From a bacterium (GTDB lineage: Bacteria; Armatimonadota; Abditibacteriia; Abditibacteriales; Abditibacteriaceae), in contig SDZD01000020.1 in assembly GCA_004172935.1 (NCBI GenBank), positions 1-64,000 on the forward strand: 64,000 nt of DNA, given 5' to 3'. Position 1 is the first letter of the stretch. Each line of letters starts with the position of its first letter. This document shows positions 60,763-64,000 of this stretch, one piece after another. Both the position numbers and the translations under genes were made by a program. Under the pieces are notes generated by a model. That model searched no databases, had not been told where the DNA came from, and saw only the letters and a list, made by a program, of their open reading frames with translations.

Positions 60763-60811
60763 TGGTTCGGTAGTTAGTCTGGGGGGAGTGGCAATGGTTT
60801 GTCGTGCAGAC

Positions 60812-61468
60812 TTACACCAGAAATTCGCGCAGTGTCGATTCGAGTTCGGCGGGAACGAGAATGAGTAGCAAGTCGCCCGGCTCGAAGATGGTTCCTGCTG
60901 ATGGTATCTGCGCTTCGTTGTTGCGCAGGGTGGCGATGACGAGGCACTGAGCTGGGAAGGTGAGGTCGCCGAGGCGCGCGCCGTTTAGCGGCGAAGATTC
61001 CTCGACGATAATCTCGATAACTTCGAGGCTCGATTTTTCGAGCGCGCCGAGTAGTACCACGGGCGAGCGGCCCATTTTCTGGCCGAGCATGTTGAGTACG
61101 GTGGCGGTGCCAGAAACGCGCTCGTGGATGCCCAGTTTCTCGAAGAGCGCTTCGTTATCGGGGTTGTTGACGCGGGCGATGACGCGCGGGCGGGTGAAGC
61201 ACGCTTGCGCCATCTGGGAGATGACGAGGTTATCGGCGTCGTCGCCTGTGGCGGCGATGAGGATGTCGGCGCGTTGTACTCCGGCGTTTTTCAGGGTGAG
61301 TGGGTCGCAGCCGTCGCCCATCATAACGACATCGCCCAGTTCCGAACTGAGGCGCGCGGCATGGCCCGGTTGTTTTTCGAGCAAGCACACCTCGTAATCT
61401 CGGTTGATCAAAGAGCGCGATAGGTAGTAGCCGATCTTGCCGCCGCCCACAATAATTGCGTAAGCCAT
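60812..61468 (-). CDS. TrkA/KtrA-type K+ transport regulator (RCK_N + RCK_C)
   Basis: The 218-residue protein starts MAYAIIVGGGKIGYYLSRSL, a Rossmann NAD/ATP-binding motif, with GDGCDPLTLKNAGVQRADILIAATGDDADN (given in short pieces: GDGCDPLTL, ADILIAATGDD) typical of TrkA-N. A C-terminal TrkA-C region (VEESSPLNGARLGDLTFP, FEPGDLLLILV) follows. Such proteins gate potassium channels or transporters in response to nucleotides. It follows the related gene 61547-62005 and the permease, probably in one operon. Confidence 0.9.
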   Translation of the reverse strand: MAYAIIVGGGKIGYYLSRSLINRDYEVCLLEKQPGHAARLSSELGDVVMMGDGCDPLTLKNAGVQRADILIAATGDDADNLVISQMAQACFTRPRVIARVNNPDNEALFEKLGIHERVSGTATVLNMLGQKMGRSPVVLLGALEKSSLEVIEIIVEESSPLNGARLGDLTFPAQCLVIATLRNNEAQIPSAGTIFEPGDLLLILVPAELESTLREFLV

Positions 61469-61546
61469 TAGTTTTTAGGTTGTTTGGTCGTTGGGTTGCC
61501 GGGTGGTCGGGGCGTTAGTTACCTAACGACCAGGCCATCAAACAAC

Positions 61547-62005
61547 TTACAGCAGGTCGCTCGCGTCGCCGGAAACGGAAATCTCGGCGGGGAGTTCGGG
61601 AAATTGGCCGTTGGCGACCCACATTTCGAGCAAGCCTTCAACGACTGTTGTTACGCACAGGGTTTCGATGCCCATTTCGCGATAGCGTGCGGCACGAATC
61701 GGGTCTTTGAGGCGGGCGATGACGCGCTCGCGACCGTACTTCGATTTCGCGATTTGCACGATCATGAGGTTGCGATTGTCGCCGCCCGTGGTGGCGATAA
61801 CCATGTCGGCGGTTTTGACGCCGGCTTTTTTGAGCACTTCGGTTTCGATGCCGGAACCCTGAATGGTGGCGCCGCGAAAATCGCCGCCCAGTCGGGTAAA
61901 GGTTTCGCGGAATTCGTCCACGACCGACACGCTGTGCCCGCTGTTTTCCATACGGACCGCCAGGCGTGAACCGACTCGGCCACAGCCAATGATGAGGATG
62001 TTCAT
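61547..62005 (-). CDS. TrkA-N (RCK_N) protein without RCK_C
   Basis: The 152-residue protein starts MNILIIGCGRVGSRLAVRM, followed by QGSGIETEVLKKAGVKTADM and VIATTGGDNRNLMIVQIAK; it is a stand-alone nucleotide-binding RCK domain without the C-terminal ligand domain. It lies between the permease (19 bp upstream) and the full-length TrkA protein. The pair could form a heteromeric gating ring. An intercistronic inverted repeat (arms 61479-61486/61539-61546) separates the two trkA-like genes. Confidence 0.88.
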   Translation of the reverse strand: MNILIIGCGRVGSRLAVRMENSGHSVSVVDEFRETFTRLGGDFRGATIQGSGIETEVLKKAGVKTADMVIATTGGDNRNLMIVQIAKSKYGRERVIARLKDPIRAARYREMGIETLCVTTVVEGLLEMWVANGQFPELPAEISVSGDASDLL

Positions 62006-62024
62006 TTTTTAATCAATAAGCCGC

Positions 62025-64000
62025 TTAAGGCGTTCCGCTACGCGACGAAATATAGGAGGCGAGTCCGCCTTCAGGAGTGCCGCCAACTTGGAGGCCAATG
62101 TCGTTGCGGGCTGCCACTGATGAGTCGTCGGTATCGACGAAGGAAGCGATGTGATAAGGCACGTTCATCACGACGACGCCGGGAATGAAGTGAAGGCGAA
62201 ACGCCAGAGTGAGGCCCGCGTGACCATGCAGGAGTTTGGGGAACCAACCCTGAGGCTCAAATTCGGGAATGACCACGATGACCATGCTTTGCCGATCTCG
62301 TTCGCGTATCTGTTGTACGTGTTCGATGATTGGTTCGGTCAACGAGCGATAAGGGGAGGGCAAGACGGTAATCGGCATACCGCGCGAGTACAGAGTCCAG
62401 CGTTCGCGCACGCGCGCTTCGCGTTTCGGGTCGATGGAAATATGCACGGCGCGTGCTTCGCTTGACATCGAGCGCGCCAACTGCAAGGCCGGAATGACGC
62501 CGCGATGGATGTCGGGCACCAGTACCAGCACGTGGTTTCGCACGCCCTGTGCGGGGCGATAGCCTTCCATCGACAGTTGTTTCGCCACGCTGCGGTAGTG
62601 CTGTTTGATGCGGAGGAACAGCCACACCAGAAGTGGGATGATGATAACAACCAGCCATGCGCCATCCTTAAATTTGACGATGGCGAAGATCACCATAACG
62701 ACCAGAGTGAGCAAGCAGCCAAAGCCGTTCAATGCCGCTTTAGATTGCCAACCGGGTTGGCGCGACACGACCCAACGCTTGACCATGCCGCCCTGCGAGA
62801 TGGTGAACGAAAGGAACACGCCGATGGCGTACAGCGGAATGAGGTGGTGAACGTCGCCTTTGAAGATGATGACGAGCGGAATGGACAGGCCGGACAGGAT
62901 GAAAATGCCGTTATTGTAAACGAGGCGGTCGCCGATGTTACCCAACTGGCGTGGCAAGTAGCCGTCCTGAGCTTGCAGCGCGCATAGGCGGGGGAATGCG
63001 GCAAATGCGGTGTTCGCGGCCAGCACCAGAATGATGCAGGTGACGACTTGCAGAGCGATGTAGAACACCGACTTGCCGAACACAGCTCGTCCGATTTGCG
63101 AAACCACGGTTTCTCCGAGTGTTTCACCGGGGGGCAGACCGGGGATGGTCGCGATGGGCGGAAGTGCCCCGACGTGCGTAGCGATGAACGACAGGCCAAA
63201 GAAGATGGTGCCAAGCAAGCCCGCCAGAATGACCATCGTTTGAACCGCGTTTTTCGCCACCGGTTCTTTGAACGCCTGTGTACCCGTCGAGATGGCTTCG
63301 ATACCAGTAAGCGCCGTACAGCCTGAAGCGAAGGCGTGTAGCACCAGAAAGATGCCCGCGAAACTCGCTAAATCGACTTTATGAAGCTCGTGACTACCGT
63401 GTCCTTCGCCCGCGTATTGTGCAGCATGAACCACTTCGGGGGAGTGAACCATTGGCAATGAGCCACCGACAAAATACTGATAGAGTCCATAGCCGATCAA
63501 TCCGTACATCAGCAGCAGGAACGAATAGGCCGGAAAGGCGAAGGCTAGTCCTGACTCTTTAGTGCCGCGCAGGTTGATGACGGCTACTATTAAAACAGCA
63601 ACCACGCACAGCGGCACTGTGTACAGTTCTATCTGGCTTTGCGGGTTGAGTCCTTTTACTAGCGAGGTAATAGCGGCTATGCCCGCCGATGAGGACACCG
63701 CGACAGTTAGCACGTAGTCGACCAGCAGCGAGGCTCCGGCAATTTGAGCCGGGATGGGGCCGAGGTTATCGCTGGCGACGATGTAAGCGCCGCCGCCGCC
63801 CGGATAGGCGATGACGATTTGTGAGTAAGAGATGACCACAATCGCGAGTAGCGCGATGATGGCAACCGAAAGACCGGGGGTGAGCCAGAACAGCGAGGAG
63901 CCGCCCAAGAGCAGGGCAGCCATGATTTCTTCCGATGCGTAGGCTGTGGATGAAAGTGCGTCGGACGCAAAAATGGGTAGCGCGAGAACTTTGGGCAGTC
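62025..64000 (-). CDS. APC-superfamily permease, KimA/YdaO-like K+ importer (5' end outside window)
   Basis: The frame is open to the window edge; the visible part begins ..LPKVLALPIFASDALSSTAYASEEI, the N-terminal helix signature of KimA/YdaO-like APC transporters, before MAALLLGGSSLFWL. About 12 hydrophobic segments follow, then a C-terminal cytoplasmic domain (about the last 150 residues, LVLVPDIHRGVIPALQLARS, HISIDPKREARVRERW). YdaO/KimA proteins import K+ with H+. Association with two RCK proteins supports K+ transport, but an amino acid substrate remains possible. The start codon lies beyond 64000. Confidence 0.8.
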   Translation of the reverse strand, partial: LPKVLALPIFASDALSSTAYASEEIMAALLLGGSSLFWLTPGLSVAIIALLAIVVISYSQIVIAYPGGGGAYIVASDNLGPIPAQIAGASLLVDYVLTVAVSSSAGIAAITSLVKGLNPQSQIELYTVPLCVVAVLIVAVINLRGTKESGLAFAFPAYSFLLLMYGLIGYGLYQYFVGGSLPMVHSPEVVHAAQYAGEGHGSHELHKVDLASFAGIFLVLHAFASGCTALTGIEAISTGTQAFKEPVAKNAVQTMVILAGLLGTIFFGLSFIATHVGALPPIATIPGLPPGETLGETVVSQIGRAVFGKSVFYIALQVVTCIILVLAANTAFAAFPRLCALQAQDGYLPRQLGNIGDRLVYNNGIFILSGLSIPLVIIFKGDVHHLIPLYAIGVFLSFTISQGGMVKRWVVSRQPGWQSKAALNGFGCLLTLVVMVIFAIVKFKDGAWLVVIIIPLLVWLFLRIKQHYRSVAKQLSMEGYRPAQGVRNHVLVLVPDIHRGVIPALQLARSMSSEARAVHISIDPKREARVRERWTLYSRGMPITVLPSPYRSLTEPIIEHVQQIRERDRQSMVIVVIPEFEPQGWFPKLLHGHAGLTLAFRLHFIPGVVVMNVPYHIASFVDTDDSSVAARNDIGLQVGGTPEGGLASYISSRSGTP

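Noticed and set aside
1-64000. tRNA, 16S or 5S rRNA genes
   Set aside because: I looked for tRNA-like TTCGA arms with cloverleaf pairing and for 16S/5S landmarks and found none I could support.

Overview
Type of organism. The window is a bacterial chromosome segment of about 55% G+C by eye. It most resembles Armatimonadota or Abditibacteriota. Two DUF1559-type pseudopilins (37299-38066 and 40198-40986) carry the signature [13 protein letters not shown] after the [16 protein letters not shown] helix, which is typical of those phyla and of Planctomycetes. The carbohydrate genes, the many PAS domains and the AraC/phytanoyl-CoA dioxygenase pair fit the same group. This is recognition from memory, not a database result.

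Layout. (1) 1-12500: the C-terminal end of an unrecognised gene, then a complete class 1 type I CRISPR-Cas locus on the plus strand: WYL regulator, cas6, cas5, cas8-like, cas7 (DevR/Cst2-like), cas3 (HD-helicase), cas4, cas1, cas2, leader, and an array of 37 repeats (29 bp) and 36 spacers (35-39 bp). (2) 12521-12745: an isolated fragment of 23S rRNA (domain I/II) immediately after the last CRISPR repeat, then a bidirectional terminator. (3) 12804-19364: a 2186-residue secreted beta-helix/Ig-like surface protein on the minus strand. (4) 19846-28133: a transposon graveyard (IS3, internally deleted IS5, IS630 stub, IS5 N-terminal half, serine-recombinase stub, SBBP beta-propeller stub) around an intact LacI regulator and a GH31 glycosidase. 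Several transposase genes contain 15-19 bp tandem duplications. (5) 28513-38832: a giant GAF/PAS hybrid histidine kinase, a pectate-lyase-like protein, a degenerate sugar ABC ATPase, a DUF5679 protein, a pseudopilin and small hypotheticals. (6) 39045-50814: 2-hydroxyacid dehydrogenase, pseudopilin, alpha/beta hydrolase, VanW protein, a J-domain-like/solute-binding fusion, pheST (PheT lacks its usual OB-fold tRNA-binding domain) and an unknown envelope protein. (7) 50947-51582: a DUF559 endonuclease-like gene inside a pair of ~78-bp inverted repeats. (8) 51619-64000: tetR-MFS efflux operon with palindromic operators, alkyladenine glycosylase, Ca2+/H+ antiporter, fasciclin protein, queF, divergent phyH/araC, phosphotransferase, Rieske protein and an operon of two TrkA/RCK proteins behind a KimA/APC-type permease that runs off the window.

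How genes work together. In the CRISPR module, Cas1-Cas2-Cas4 acquire spacers, Cas6 processes the array transcript, Cas5-Cas7-Cas8 form Cascade and Cas3 degrades the target. The WYL protein at its head is the probable regulator. LacI and GH31 form a probable sugar-responsive unit. TetR with the MFS pump forms a self-contained drug response unit. The two RCK proteins and the permease probably form a K+ uptake unit.

The points most worth following up are the 23S fragment fused to the CRISPR array, the inverted-repeat DUF559 cassette, the J-domain/solute-binding fusion and the repeated small tandem duplications in transposase genes.
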